Positions 48,972 through 60,832 of a DNA stretch of 64,000 bases are shown one piece after another (the stretch's first letter is position 1; each line of letters starts with the position of its first letter). Location: positions 2,790,001 through 2,854,000 of the forward strand of contig NZ_CP059163.1 of the NCBI RefSeq assembly GCF_013466785.1, given 5' to 3'. Made by a program: the position numbers and the translations under genes. A model generated the notes under the pieces. The model was given only the letters and a program-made list of their open reading frames with translations, did not search any database and had not been told where the DNA came from. The stretch comes from Nocardioides marinisabuli. GTDB taxonomy: Bacteria; Actinomycetota; Actinomycetes; Propionibacteriales; Nocardioidaceae.

Positions 48972-49274
48972 GTGTACGCGATCGTGCGCGCTGGCGCCAC
49001 CCAGCAGAAGGTTGCCGTGGGCGACGTCATCGAGATCGACAAGGTCACGACGGCCGTCGGCGAGACCCTGACGCTCCCCGTCCTCATGGCTGTCGACGGT
49101 GAGAAGGTCACGGCCAACGGCCTCGACAAGGCCGCGGTGACCGTCGAGGTCCTCGGCGCCACCAAGGGCCCCAAGATCATCATCCAGAAGTACAAGAACA
49201 AGACCGGCTACAAGAAGCGCCAGGGTCACCGCCAGAAGTACACCCAGGTCAAGGTCACCGACATCTCGCTCTGA
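48972..49274 (+). CDS. rplU: 50S ribosomal protein L21 (bL21)
   Basis: 100 aa, normal length: [23 protein letters not shown] to the basic C-terminus [22 protein letters not shown] that contacts 23S rRNA. GTG 48972 has AAGGAG about 7-12 nt upstream. Followed after 61 nt by rpmA, the universal pairing. Confidence 0.96.
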   Translation: MYAIVRAGATQQKVAVGDVIEIDKVTTAVGETLTLPVLMAVDGEKVTANGLDKAAVTVEVLGATKGPKIIIQKYKNKTGYKKRQGHRQKYTQVKVTDISL

Positions 49275-49335
49275 GCCTCCGGCTCGAGCCTGCTGCAGGC
49301 CCTCCCCGAACGAATCCAGGACTAAGGAACACGAC

Positions 49336-49590
49336 ATGGCACACAAGAAGGGTGCGGCGTCCACCAAGAACGGCCGCGACTCGAACTCCCAGCGCCTCGG
49401 CGTCAAGCGCTTCGGCGGCCAGCTCGTCAACGCCGGTGAGATCATCGTGCGCCAGCGTGGTACCCACTTCCACCCGGGTTCCAACGTCGGCCGTGGCGGC
49501 GACGACACCCTGTTCGCCCTCGAGGCCGGTGCCGTGGAGTTCGGCACCCGTCGGGGTCGCAAGGTCGTCAACATCGTCCCGGGCGAGTGA
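49336..49590 (+). CDS. rpmA: 50S ribosomal protein L27 (bL27)
   Basis: 84 aa starting [19 protein letters not shown], so the flexible N-terminal tail that reaches the peptidyl-transferase centre is present without a cleavable Firmicute-type extension. [17 protein letters not shown] and [16 protein letters not shown] are family hallmarks. AAGGAA lies upstream. A terminator hairpin follows. Confidence 0.97.
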   Translation: MAHKKGAASTKNGRDSNSQRLGVKRFGGQLVNAGEIIVRQRGTHFHPGSNVGRGGDDTLFALEAGAVEFGTRRGRKVVNIVPGE

Positions 49591-49637
49591 CCTGAGGCGA
49601 CCACGTCTGCGCCGGTCCTGACCGGCAGCTGTCCAGG

Positions 49638-49662
49638 AGGGCGCCCCCACCCGGGGCGCCCT
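49638..49662 (+). terminator. Hairpin terminator after rpmA
   Basis: 10-bp perfect stem AGGGCGCCCC/GGGGCGCCCT with a 5-nt loop, followed by TTCGGCATTT. Confidence 0.8.
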
Positions 49663-49723
49663 TCGGCATTTCCGCACCATCCTGAGCACCACCTGAGCTG
49701 CACCAGCCCCGAGGAGCACCACC

Positions 49724-51298
49724 ATGGCCGTCCCCACCTTCGTGGACCGCGTCACGCTGCACGTCAGCGCCGGACGCGGCGGCAACGGTGTCGCCTCGGT
49801 GCACCGCGAGAAGTTCAAGCCGCTCGGCGGCCCCGACGGCGGCAACGGCGGGCCCGGCGGCTCGGTGATCCTGCGCGTCGACACCGACGTCACCACGCTG
49901 CTCGACTACCACCACAGCCCCAAGCGTCGTGCCGAGCACGGCGGCCACGGGGCCGGTGACCACCGCAACGGCGGGCACGGCTCCGACCTGGTGCTGCCGG
50001 TGCCCGACGGGACCGTGGTCAGCGACGCCCGCGGCAACGTGCTGGCCGACATGGTCGGGCCGGGCACCGAGCTGGTCATCGCCCAGGGCGGTCGCGGAGG
50101 TCTCGGCAACGCCGCGCTGGCCTCCTCCAAGCGCAAGGCCCCCGGCTTCGCCCTGCTCGGCGAGCCCGGCGACGAGCTCGAGATCGTCCTCGAGCTCAAG
50201 GTGGTCGCCGACATCGGCCTGGTGGGCTTCCCCAGCGCCGGCAAGTCGAGCCTGATCGCTGCGATCTCGCGGGCCCGGCCCAAGATCGCCAACTACCCCT
50301 TCACCACCCTGGTGCCCAACCTGGGCGTCGTGACCGCCGGTGACCTGACCTTCACCGTCGCCGACGTGCCCGGCCTCATCGAGGGCGCGAGCGAGGGGCG
50401 CGGCCTGGGCCACGACTTCCTGCGCCACATCGAGCGCTGTGCGGCGATCGTGCACGTCATCGACACCGCCTCCATCGAGCCGGGCCGCAACCCCGTCGAC
50501 GACCTCGACGTCATCGAGAACGAGCTCGCGCGCTACGGCGGGCTCGAGGACCGCCCCCGCCTGGTGGCGCTGAACAAGGTCGACGTGCCCGACGGCCGCG
50601 ACCTCTCCGACATCACCATCGACGAGCTGCGCGAGCGGGGGCTCAAGGTCTTCCCGATCTCGGCCGCCTCCGGCGAGGGGCTGCGCCAGCTGACCTTCGC
50701 GATGGGCGAGATCGTCGCTGCGTCGCGCGCCGAGAAGGAGGTCGTCGAGGCCCAGCGCATCGTGCTGCGACCGCCCAGCGCCGACGGCGGCGACGACTTC
50801 ACCATCACCGAGACCGGCGACGGCTGGCGGGTGCGCGGCACCAAGCCCGAGCGCTGGGTGCGCCAGACCGACTTCAGCAACGACGAGGCGGTCGGCTTCC
50901 TCGCCGACCGGTTCAACCGCCTGGGCATCGAGGAGCGACTGGTCAAGATGGGCGCGGTCGAGGGCGACACCGTGCTCATCGGCCACCCCGACAACGCTGT
51001 GGTCTTCGACTTCCAGCCCGGCATCGAGGCCGGCGCCGAGATGCTGGGGCGCCGCGGCGAGGACCAGCGCTTCGACGACTCCCGCCCGGCCGCACGCCGC
51101 CGTCGCGAGATCGACGAGGCCATGGAGGGCCGCGAGGAGAACGAGACCCGCGCCGACGTGGCACGCCGCCTCGACGCCACCAGCACCGCCAAGCAGAAGC
51201 GTGGCGGCGCGAGCGGCCCGACGTCGTACGAGATCGGCACGCCCGCCGACCCCGACTGGGAAGAGTCGGACCCCGGCGCGGGCACGGACCAGGAGTGA
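49724..51298 (+). CDS. obgE: GTPase Obg/CgtA
   Basis: Ribosome-assembly and stress GTPase of 524 aa. Glycine-rich Obg domain (about 5-155, [25 protein letters not shown]), G domain with G1 GFPSAGKSS (about 166-174), G2 TTLVPN, G3 DVPG, G4 NKVD and G5 SAAS. The C-terminal OCT domain (about 345-430, [21 protein letters not shown]) and a charged tail are as in other actinobacteria. GAGGAG lies upstream of the ATG. It is followed after 7 nt by proB. Confidence 0.96.
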   Translation: MAVPTFVDRVTLHVSAGRGGNGVASVHREKFKPLGGPDGGNGGPGGSVILRVDTDVTTLLDYHHSPKRRAEHGGHGAGDHRNGGHGSDLVLPVPDGTVVSDARGNVLADMVGPGTELVIAQGGRGGLGNAALASSKRKAPGFALLGEPGDELEIVLELKVVADIGLVGFPSAGKSSLIAAISRARPKIANYPFTTLVPNLGVVTAGDLTFTVADVPGLIEGASEGRGLGHDFLRHIERCAAIVHVIDTASIEPGRNPVDDLDVIENELARYGGLEDRPRLVALNKVDVPDGRDLSDITIDELRERGLKVFPISAASGEGLRQLTFAMGEIVAASRAEKEVVEAQRIVLRPPSADGGDDFTITETGDGWRVRGTKPERWVRQTDFSNDEAVGFLADRFNRLGIEERLVKMGAVEGDTVLIGHPDNAVVFDFQPGIEAGAEMLGRRGEDQRFDDSRPAARRRREIDEAMEGREENETRADVARRLDATSTAKQKRGGASGPTSYEIGTPADPDWEESDPGAGTDQE

Positions 51299-51305
51299 GC
51301 CGGCG

Positions 51306-52421
51306 ATGAGCCTGCGCCCGGAGGTCACCGGGGCCCGACGTGTCGTGGTCAAGGTGGGCTCGTCGTCGCTGACCACCGCCTCCGGTGGCATCGACCCCGA
51401 CCGGGTGCGCTCGTTGGTCGACGTGGTCGCCGCCGCCCGCGAGCGCGGCGCCGAGGTCGTGCTGGTCTCCTCGGGCGCGATCGCGGCCGGCCTGGCCCCC
51501 CTGGGCCTGCGGCGGCGTCCCTCGGGCCTGGCCGCCCAGCAGGCCGCCGCCTCGGTCGGCCAGGGCCTGCTGGTGCACCGCTACACCGAGGAGCTGCGCC
51601 GCCACGGCCTGATCGCCGGGCAGGTGCTGCTGACCGTCGACGACGTCACCCGCCGCGCCCACTACCGCAACGCCGCGCAGACCTTCACCCAGCTGCTCGA
51701 GCTGGGCGTGCTGCCCATCGTCAACGAGAACGACACCGTGGCCACCGGGGAGATCCGCTTCGGCGACAACGACCGGCTCGCCGCGCTCGTGGCGCACCTG
51801 GTCCACGCCGACCTGCTGGTGCTGCTCTCCGACGTCGACGGGCTCTACGACGCCGACCCGCGCACGCCCGGCAGCCGGCTGCTGGGCGACGTGCACGGCC
51901 TCGACGACCTCGACGGGGTGCGGATCGGGCGCACCGGGGCCGCGGGCCTGGGCACCGGCGGCATGGAGACCAAGGTGCAGGCCGCCCGCATCGCCACCGG
52001 CGCCGGCATCCCGGTCGTGCTGACCGCCGCCGACCGGGCCGCCGAGGCGCTCACCGGCGCCCCGGTCGGGACCCTGTTCCACCCCACCGGCAAGCGCCGC
52101 CCCAAGCGGCTGCTCTGGCTGGCGCACGCCACCGAGCCGCTGGGCACCCTGCACCTCGACGACGGGGCCGTGCGGGCCGTCGTGGAGCGCCGGGCCTCGC
52201 TGCTGGCCGCCGGTGTCACCGGGGCCTCCGGCAGCTTCGTGGCCGGCGACCCCGTCGACCTGGCCGGCCCCGACGGCGCCGCCGTGGCGCGCGGGCTGGT
52301 CAACTTCGACGCCGACGAGGTGCCGCTGCTGCTGGGCCGCTCCAGCCACGACCTCAAGCGCGACCTCGGCGCCGCCTACGAGCGCGAGGTCGTGCACCGC
52401 GACGACCTGGTGCTGCTCTGA
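51306..52421 (+). CDS. proB: Glutamate 5-kinase
   Basis: First enzyme of proline synthesis, ATP-dependent phosphorylation of glutamate. 371 aa: amino-acid kinase domain (RRVVVKVGSSSLT, VLVSSGAIAAG, NENDTVA, FGDNDRLAALVA, LLSDVDGLYDADP, GTGGMETKVQAARIA) and a C-terminal PUA domain (about 280-371). ATG 51306 lies 7 nt after the obgE stop with GAGTGAGCCGGCG upstream. obg-proB adjacency is common in actinobacteria; proA is not in the window. Confidence 0.95.
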   Translation: MSLRPEVTGARRVVVKVGSSSLTTASGGIDPDRVRSLVDVVAAARERGAEVVLVSSGAIAAGLAPLGLRRRPSGLAAQQAAASVGQGLLVHRYTEELRRHGLIAGQVLLTVDDVTRRAHYRNAAQTFTQLLELGVLPIVNENDTVATGEIRFGDNDRLAALVAHLVHADLLVLLSDVDGLYDADPRTPGSRLLGDVHGLDDLDGVRIGRTGAAGLGTGGMETKVQAARIATGAGIPVVLTAADRAAEALTGAPVGTLFHPTGKRRPKRLLWLAHATEPLGTLHLDDGAVRAVVERRASLLAAGVTGASGSFVAGDPVDLAGPDGAAVARGLVNFDADEVPLLLGRSSHDLKRDLGAAYEREVVHRDDLVLL

Positions 52422-52422
52422 G

Positions 52423-53424
52423 ATGAGCAGCCGACGCGTCCTGTGGTGGGTGCTGCTCCTGGCGAGCCTCCTGCCGGCCGCGGCCCTGACCGTGCTGCGC
52501 CTGGGGGCGTGGGAGGCGGGGCCGGCGATCCGCCTGGTCTCCTTCACGCCGTACGCCGTCGTGGCCTACGCCGTCGCGCTGGTGCTGCTGCTCGGCGTGG
52601 CCCGCCGCACCCGCGGGGCGCGCCTGGCCGCCCTCGGCGTGGTGGCGGCGCTGGTGCTGCACGGCTCGTGGCTGGCGCCGCTGGTCGTGGGCTCCCCGGC
52701 CTCGGCGACCGCGGGGGAGGCGGCGGGCGACGAGCGGGTGGTCGTGATGAGCAGCAACCTGCTGATGGGGCGCGCCGACGCCGCCCAGGTGGTGCGCACC
52801 GCGGTGGAGGGCGACGTCGACGTCCTGGTGCTGCAGGAGGTGACCCGCCGGTCGCTGGCCGGGCTGGAGGCGGCCGGGCTCGACGAGCTGCTGCCGCACC
52901 GCATCGGCTTCCCGGTGACGGGGGAGCGGCCCTTCGCCGACACCGTCGGCACCATGGTCTTCGCCCGGCAGCCGCTCGGCGAGCCGCGTCCGCTCGGCAC
53001 GGTGCTGCAGTCGTGGGAGGTCGAGGTCGACGGGCTGGTGCTGCTGGCCGTGCACCCCTCGGCGCCCACCGACCCCGAGGGCTGGGTGCGCGACCACGAC
53101 CTGCTCCGCGAGGCGGCCCGCGAGAGCGGCGCCGACCTGGTCGTCGGCGACTTCAACGCCACCCTCGACCACGCCCCGGTGCGCCGGCTGGTCGACGACG
53201 GCTACCGCGACGCGGTCGAGCAGAGCAACGGCGGCTGGCAGCCGACCTGGCCGGCCAACGGCCTCTTCGCCGGCCTGCCGGTGCTGCTGGTGCAGATCGA
53301 CCACGTGCTCACCGGCCCGGGCCTGGTCGCCGACTCGGCGCGCACCGTGCGCATCGACGGCACCGACCACCGTGCGCTGCTGGTCGAGGTGCTGGTGGCG
53401 GCACGTAGGCTGGGCCGGTCATGA
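52423..53424 (+). CDS. Membrane endonuclease/exonuclease/phosphatase-family protein
   Basis: 333 aa. Three N-terminal hydrophobic segments ([56 protein letters not shown]) precede an extracytoplasmic EEP domain (about 105-333). Visible catalytic motifs are [11 protein letters not shown] (metal Asn), VLQEV (metal Glu), VVGDFNAT (Asp and Asn), and the C-terminal IDHVLTG and [11 protein letters not shown] (catalytic His). Probably a phosphodiesterase; the substrate is unknown. ATG starts 1 nt after the proB stop and the 3' end overlaps the next gene (ATGA), so it sits in the proB operon. Confidence 0.85.
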   Translation: MSSRRVLWWVLLLASLLPAAALTVLRLGAWEAGPAIRLVSFTPYAVVAYAVALVLLLGVARRTRGARLAALGVVAALVLHGSWLAPLVVGSPASATAGEAAGDERVVVMSSNLLMGRADAAQVVRTAVEGDVDVLVLQEVTRRSLAGLEAAGLDELLPHRIGFPVTGERPFADTVGTMVFARQPLGEPRPLGTVLQSWEVEVDGLVLLAVHPSAPTDPEGWVRDHDLLREAARESGADLVVGDFNATLDHAPVRRLVDDGYRDAVEQSNGGWQPTWPANGLFAGLPVLLVQIDHVLTGPGLVADSARTVRIDGTDHRALLVEVLVAARRLGRS

Positions 53425-54605
53425 GCACGCCCGTCTACCTCGACCACGCAGCGACGACGCCGATGGTGCCGGTCGCGTTCGAGGCGATGACCGGGCAGCT
53501 GGCCCACGCCGCCAACCCCTCCTCGCTGCACGCCTCGGGCCGGCGCGCGCGCCGGGTGGTCGAGGAGTCGCGCGAGACGATCGCGCGGTCGCTGGGCTGC
53601 CGGCCCGGCGAGGTGGTGCTCACCTCCGGCGGCACCGAGGCCGACAACCTCGCGGTGAAGGGCATCTACTGGGCGCGCCGCGCCGAGGACCCCCGCCGGG
53701 TGCGCATCCTCACCACCGCGGTCGAGCACCACGCCGTGCTCGACCCCCTCGACTGGCTCGCCGAGCAGGGCGGCGCCGAGGTCGAGCTGCTGCCCGTCGA
53801 CGCCGACGGACGCCTCGACCCCGGGACCCTGCGCGCCAGCATCGAGCGCGACCCCGCCAGCGTGGCGCTGGTCTCGGTGATGTGGGCCAACAACGAGGTC
53901 GGCACCCGCCAGCCCGTCACCGACGTGGTCGCGGTCGCCGCCGAGCACCGCATCCCGGTGCACACCGACGCCGTGCAGGCCCTGGGCGTGCTGCCCGTCG
54001 ACTTCGCCCGCTCCGGCGTCGACGCGATGACGGTGAGCGGGCACAAGGTCGGCGGACCGCACGGCGCCGGCGCCCTCGTCGTACGACGCGAGGTCGGGGT
54101 GGTCCCGCTGGTCCACGGCGGCGGGCAGGAGCGCGACATCCGCAGCGGCACCCTCGACGCGCCCGCGATCGCCGGGTTCGCCGCCGCCGTCGAGCTGGCC
54201 GTCGCCCGCCAGGGCGAGCACGCGGCGCGGATGGCGGGGCTGCGGAAGCGGCTGGTCGACGGGGTCCTGCAGGTCGTGCCCGACGCGGTGCTCAACGGTC
54301 CGGGCCCCGACACCTGGGACGCCGAGCGGCTGCCCGGCAACGTGCACCTGTCCTTCCCCGGCTGCGAGGGCGACTCGCTGCTGATGCTGCTCGACGCCCG
54401 CGGCATCGAGTGCTCGACCGGCTCGGCCTGCTCGGCCGGGGTGCCGCAGGCCTCCCACGTGCTGCTGGCGATGGGCCGCAGCGACGCCGCCGCCCGCAGC
54501 TCGCTGCGGTTCTCGCTGGGCCACACCTCCACCGAGGCCGACGTCGAGGCCCTGGTGGGCGCGATCGGTGCCTGCGTCGAGCGGGCCCGGGGGGTCCGGC
54601 TCTGA
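53421..54605 (+). CDS. iscS: Cysteine desulfurase (IscS/NifS type)
   Basis: PLP enzyme, 394 aa, that takes sulfur from cysteine. [10 protein letters not shown] start, PLP lysine in [13 protein letters not shown] (Lys at about 207), HTDAVQALG, and persulfide Cys in [10 protein letters not shown] (about 336) on a short group-I-type loop. The next gene, mnmA, uses sulfur for tRNA thiolation, so this copy probably feeds MnmA rather than the SUF pathway. The ATG overlaps the upstream stop. A TAGGCT hexamer 9 nt upstream could be an internal promoter. Confidence 0.93.
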   Translation: MSTPVYLDHAATTPMVPVAFEAMTGQLAHAANPSSLHASGRRARRVVEESRETIARSLGCRPGEVVLTSGGTEADNLAVKGIYWARRAEDPRRVRILTTAVEHHAVLDPLDWLAEQGGAEVELLPVDADGRLDPGTLRASIERDPASVALVSVMWANNEVGTRQPVTDVVAVAAEHRIPVHTDAVQALGVLPVDFARSGVDAMTVSGHKVGGPHGAGALVVRREVGVVPLVHGGGQERDIRSGTLDAPAIAGFAAAVELAVARQGEHAARMAGLRKRLVDGVLQVVPDAVLNGPGPDTWDAERLPGNVHLSFPGCEGDSLLMLLDARGIECSTGSACSAGVPQASHVLLAMGRSDAAARSSLRFSLGHTSTEADVEALVGAIGACVERARGVRL

Positions 54606-55753
54606 TGCGCGTCCTCGCCGCCATGTCGGGCGGCGTGGACTCCGCGGTCGCCGCGGCCCGCGCCGTCGAGGCCGGCCACGACGTCACCGGCATCCACCTG
54701 GCCCTCTCGCGCAACCCGGCGTCGTACCGCTCGGGGGCGCGGGGCTGCTGCACCATCGAGGACAGCAACGACGCGCGCCGGGCCGCCGACGTGATCGGCA
54801 TCCCCTTCTACGTCTGGGACATGTCCGAGCGCTTCCACGAGGACGTCGTGGAGGACTTCATGGACGAGTACGCCGCCGGGCGCACCCCCAACCCGTGCCT
54901 GCGCTGCAACGAGAAGATCAAGTTCGCCGCGGTCCTCGACAAGGCGCTCGCGCTGGGCTTCGACGCGGTCGTGACCGGGCACTACGCCCAGCTGCGCACC
55001 GGCGACGACGGGCTGGTGGAGATGCACCGCGCGATCGACCACGGCAAGGACCAGTCCTACGTGCTCGGGGTGCTCGACCAGCGCCAGCTGCGCCACTCGC
55101 TCTTCCCCCTCGGCGGCTCCACCAAGACCGACGTGCGCGCCGAGGCCGCCGAGCGCGGGCTGCTGGTCGCCGACAAGCCCGACAGCCACGACATCTGCTT
55201 CGTCGCCGACGGCGACAACGCCGGCTGGCTGCGCGAGAAGCTCGGCGACCGGGCCCCCAACCACGGCGGGGTCGTGGTCGACGACGCCACCGGCGAGGAG
55301 CTCGGGCGCCACGACGGCACCTACGGGTTCACCATCGGCCAGCGCAAGGGCCTGCGGATCGGTCGCCCGGCCCCCGACGGCAAGCCCCGCTTCGTGCTCG
55401 ACATCGAGCCCGTCAGCGGCACCGTGCGGGTCGGGCCGCGCGAGCGGCTCGCGGTGCACCGGCTGCGCGGCATCCGCCCGCGCTGGTGCGGCACCCCGCC
55501 CACCCGGCTCGAGGGCCCGGCGGTGAGCGTGCAGCTGCGCGCCCACGGCGCCGAGCTGCCGGCCCGGGTCGTGGTCGACGACGGCGAGGAGCTCGAGGTC
55601 GTCGTCGAGCTCGGCGAGCCGGCGTACGGCATCGCGCCCGGGCAGGCGGTCGTCGTCTACGACGGCAGCCGGGTCGTCGGCTCGGCCACCATCAGCGAGA
55701 CCACCAGCAGCACCCCAAGCAGCACCCCCAGCAGCACCCGAGGAGACACGTGA
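54605..55753 (+). CDS. mnmA: tRNA-specific 2-thiouridylase MnmA
   Basis: Thiolates U34 of tRNA-Lys, -Glu and -Gln. 382 aa: PP-loop [14 protein letters not shown] (about 5-18), catalytic Cys in [12 protein letters not shown] (about 99-102) and persulfide-receiving Cys in [11 protein letters not shown] (about 199). A C-terminal beta-barrel follows. It is coupled to iscS by TGATG and to the next gene by GTGA. The last 16 residues ([11 protein letters not shown]) are encoded by three 12-bp direct repeats at 55706-55741, an extension absent from typical MnmA. Confidence 0.95.
   Translation: MRVLAAMSGGVDSAVAAARAVEAGHDVTGIHLALSRNPASYRSGARGCCTIEDSNDARRAADVIGIPFYVWDMSERFHEDVVEDFMDEYAAGRTPNPCLRCNEKIKFAAVLDKALALGFDAVVTGHYAQLRTGDDGLVEMHRAIDHGKDQSYVLGVLDQRQLRHSLFPLGGSTKTDVRAEAAERGLLVADKPDSHDICFVADGDNAGWLREKLGDRAPNHGGVVVDDATGEELGRHDGTYGFTIGQRKGLRIGRPAPDGKPRFVLDIEPVSGTVRVGPRERLAVHRLRGIRPRWCGTPPTRLEGPAVSVQLRAHGAELPARVVVDDGEELEVVVELGEPAYGIAPGQAVVVYDGSRVVGSATISETTSSTPSSTPSSTRGDT
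55706..55741 (+). repeat. Three 12-bp direct repeats at the mnmA 3' end
   Basis: AGCAGCACCCCA, AGCAGCACCCCC and AGCAGCACCCGA in tandem, in frame, adding Ser-Ser-Thr-Pro repeats to the C-terminus of MnmA. Confidence 0.8.
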
Positions 55754-56770
55754 GCGTCCTGGCCACCGCGATCGGCTCGATGCCCGGCGAGGACAGCGGC
55801 GGGGCCGCCTACCGCGAGGCGGTCAAGGTCGTCCTCGACTCCCTGCCCGACCTGGCGTGCGTGCCCGAGCTGCCCGGGCGCGGACCGGCCGCCACGATGA
55901 CCGGGCGCACCCTGGCCGTCGTCGAGGGCCTCGACGTCGACCTGCAGCCCGCCGGGTGGCGGCTCACCGGCTCCTCGGGCAGCCCCGGCCTCGACCACCG
56001 CCGCACCCGCAGCCTGCTGGCCCAGGACCTCGACGCCGTCGAGGAGCTCGGCCAGGGCTACGCCGGCACCGTCAAGCTCCAGCTCGCCGGCCCGTGGACG
56101 CTGGCGGCCACCGTCGAGCGCCCGCGCGGCGACGTCGTGCTCGGCGACCACGGGGCGCGGCGCGACCTCGCCGCGGCGCTGGCCGAGGGGCTCGGCGCCC
56201 ACGTGCGCGACGTGCGCCGACGGATGCCGAGCGCGGCCGCGCTGGTGGTCCAGCTCGACGAGCCCGCCCTGGCCTCGGTGCTCGCCGGCGCGGTGCCGAC
56301 CGCGTCGGGCTTCGGCCGCCACCGCACCGTGCACCCGCCCGAGGCCTCGGCCCTGCTCGAGACCGTCATCGGGGCGGTCGTGGCCGAGGGCGCCGAGCCG
56401 TGGGTGCACTCCTGCGCCGCCGGCACCCCGCTGGCGCTGCTGCGCGGCGCCGGGGCCCGCGGCCTGCTCGTCGACGCCGACCGGCTCGGCGCCGCCGACC
56501 ACGACGTGCTCGCCGAGGCGCTCGAGGCCGGGACGCCGTGGTGCTGGGGTGGTGCCGAGCACCGACCCCGACGGCCCGAGCGGCTCGGTCACCGACACCG
56601 CGCTCACCCAGCGCGTCGTGCGCTGGCTCGACATGCTCGGCCTCGACCCCGCCTCGGGCCGCCTCGGCGTCTCGCCGGCCTGCGGCCTCGCCGGGGCGTC
56701 GTACGACTGGTCGCGGCGGGCGCTGGCCCTCAGCCGAGCCGTCGCCGACAACCTGACGAACCTGGGGTAG
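55750..56770 (+). CDS. MetE-like / uroporphyrinogen decarboxylase-fold protein, frameshifted
   Basis: About 340 aa when corrected. [23 protein letters not shown] opens the barrel as in MetE C-terminal-like proteins annotated as methionine synthase in actinobacteria. [29 protein letters not shown] and the putative zinc-ligand region [12 protein letters not shown] (His, Cys) follow. Near 56535-56548 the frame changes twice: TPWCWGG should read [15 protein letters not shown], which needs one G restored at CCGTGG and one at GGGGTGG. The C-terminal part ([15 protein letters not shown] to NLTNLG) is intact. Full cobalamin-independent methionine synthase activity is doubtful because the N-terminal half of MetE is absent. 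Confidence 0.75.
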
Positions 56771-56830
56771 TCCCGGGCGAGCGACCCTCCGGGGTCGTCC
56801 GTGCCGGCAGCTCCCGCACGCGCCCGCGCT

Positions 56831-59117
<2,287 letters not shown>

Positions 59118-59151
59118 GCGGCCCCCGGGGAGCCCGGAGGGAGCGGTCGGC

Positions 59152-59745
59152 TCAGGCGGCGAGCTTGGCGCCGATGCGCAGGGCCCGCTCGACGAGGTGG
59201 TCCATGGCGGCGAGGTCGTCCTTGTCGAGCTCGGACGAGGCGCCCGTGACCTTGCCGACCCCGTAGGGGTTGCCGTCGGTGAACTTGATCGGGTCGGTGT
59301 AGCCCGGGGGCACGATCACGCCGCCGAGGTGGACGAAGGTCGTGAGCATCGACAGCAGGGTGGTCTCCTGGCCGCCGTGCGCGGTCTGGCTGGCGGTGAA
59401 GCCGGCGTAGACCTTGTCGGCCAGGGCGCCCTGCTGCCACAGCGGGCCCAGGGTGTCGATGAAGGACTGCAGCTGGCTGGTGACGCTGCCGTAGCGGGTG
59501 CCGGAGCCGAGGAGGACCACGTCGGCCCAGGCCAGGTCCTCGGGCTCCGCGACCGGGCGGTCGGCCACCGCGGCCCGGTGCGCTGCCCAGCCCTCCACCG
59601 ACGACCAGACCTCCTCGGGCGCGGTCTCGGCGACGTGGCGCAGCCGCACCTCGGCCCCGGCCTTCTCGGCGGTCTGCGCCGCGCGCTCGGCCAGCGCGTG
59701 CACGGTGCCGTAGGAGGAGTAGTAGACGATCGCGATCTTGGTCAT
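59152..59745 (-). CDS. wrbA: NAD(P)H:quinone oxidoreductase, WrbA type
   Basis: 197-aa flavodoxin-fold enzyme that reduces quinones by two electrons. FMN phosphate loop YYSSYGTVHALAERAA (about 8-23), GSGTRYGSVTSQLQSFID (about 81-98), and TASQTAHGGQETTLLSMLTTF (about 118-138) are WrbA hallmarks. GGGAG lies 8 nt before the ATG. A dyad-rich operator candidate lies 18-48 bp upstream, consistent with control by a MarR- or HxlR-type quinone/redox sensor, but no regulator gene is adjacent. Confidence 0.92.
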   Translation of the reverse strand: MTKIAIVYYSSYGTVHALAERAAQTAEKAGAEVRLRHVAETAPEEVWSSVEGWAAHRAAVADRPVAEPEDLAWADVVLLGSGTRYGSVTSQLQSFIDTLGPLWQQGALADKVYAGFTASQTAHGGQETTLLSMLTTFVHLGGVIVPPGYTDPIKFTDGNPYGVGKVTGASSELDKDDLAAMDHLVERALRIGAKLAA

Positions 59746-59762
59746 GCGGACGCTCCCGGGAG

Positions 59763-59793
59763 GTCGAAGGAATGTTGATTCTTCAACTTCGAC
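59763..59793. promoter_or_regulatory. Nested dyads upstream of wrbA
   Basis: GTCGAAG (59763-59769) pairs with CTTCGAC (59787-59793), and inside it GTTGA-N4-TCAAC (59774-59787) forms a second dyad. The AT-rich core stands out from the surrounding GC-rich DNA. Likely a repressor site. Confidence 0.5.
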
Positions 59794-59839
59794 GGTAGGT
59801 GGTGCGTCGCCGCGGATCGCCCACCCCCGGGGGTGGGCC

Positions 59840-60832
59840 TCAGCCCGCGAGCATGGTCAACGCGACCGGGAAGTCGCGCAGCTCGTGGGCCAGCGCGTCC
59901 CACAGCCGGTCCACGGCCGCAGGGTCGCCGCCGCGGCCCGCCACGACGTCGCGCAGCCAGGCACGGGCCTCCGAGAGCACCGTGGGGTCGTCGCAGAGCA
60001 GGGCGCTGGCCACCGAGTCGACGACGTGGGAGGTGTGGGTGGCCAGGACCACGCGCCAGTCGTCGGGCGGCAGCGCCAGGTTGCCGAGGTCGAGCGCGGC
60101 CAGCACGTCGCCAACGATCCGGTCGGCCCCGGCCTGCACGGCCCGTGCCTCGGCCGCGCCCGGGTGGTGCAGCGCGGGGGCGGCACCGACGTGGCGGGGC
60201 AGCTCGGCCAGCACCTCGAGGGCGCGCGCCGGCGACTCGGCGTACGCCGTGGCGCCGAGCGTGCGCCAGCGTCGCGCGTCGGTGAAGGCCCGCCCGCCGA
60301 CCACCACGGGGGTGCCGGTGCCACGCACGGCCTCGACCTGGCGGCGCAGGCGGGGCAGCGACGAGGAGAGCGACGCGCTGAGCAGCACGGCCCGCGGGCC
60401 CCGGTCGAGGATCGTGGAGACCAGCTCGTCGCGCGAGGTGGAGGCGCCGGTGTGCACCGCGTCGAGCCCCCGCGCGCGCAGGACGGTGGTGAGCACCAGC
60501 GCCGGCATCGCGTGCCACTCGCGCTCGGCGCAGGCGACGAGCAGCAGCGGGCCGGGGCCCACGTGCAGGGTGTCGGCGAGGCGTCGGACCACGGCCTCGG
60601 AGACGGCCGTGGCCGCGTGCTCCTGCGCGACGCTCCAGTCGTTGGCCGCCCAGCGCTCGCCGACGCGGCGCTGGGCCTCGACGACGACCTGCTCGAGGAA
60701 GTCCTCGACCCCGAGACCGGCCTCGAGCGCGCGGGCGGCGACGGCGTGCGCCGCGTCGGTGTCGGCCGCGGAGACCGCGGCCCAGTAGTCCTCGCGGTGG
60801 GCCGCGCCGACCTCGTCGGTCAGCGTGCTCAT
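59840..60832 (-). CDS. Cobalamin-binding protein with CarH-type photosensor motif, no HTH
   Basis: 330 aa. N-terminal four-helix B12-binding_2-like domain (about 10-90) contains W61-x9-E71-H72 (ERWAANDWSVAQEHAAT), the motif seen in adenosylcobalamin photoreceptors of the CarH/LitR group. The Rossmann B12-binding domain (about 93-215) has E104-x-H106 in EREWHAMP where DxH would supply the lower cobalt ligand. The final 85 residues are helical (DWRVVLATHTSHVVDSVASALL onward) and unassigned. Unlike CarH there is no MerR DNA-binding domain. It overlaps the upstream phosphatase gene by ATGA, so the two are translationally coupled. Likely a cobalamin-based sensor that signals through the phosphatase; light sensing is an inference. 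Confidence 0.8.
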   Translation of the reverse strand: MSTLTDEVGAAHREDYWAAVSAADTDAAHAVAARALEAGLGVEDFLEQVVVEAQRRVGERWAANDWSVAQEHAATAVSEAVVRRLADTLHVGPGPLLLVACAEREWHAMPALVLTTVLRARGLDAVHTGASTSRDELVSTILDRGPRAVLLSASLSSSLPRLRRQVEAVRGTGTPVVVGGRAFTDARRWRTLGATAYAESPARALEVLAELPRHVGAAPALHHPGAAEARAVQAGADRIVGDVLAALDLGNLALPPDDWRVVLATHTSHVVDSVASALLCDDPTVLSEARAWLRDVVAGRGGDPAAVDRLWDALAHELRDFPVALTMLAG

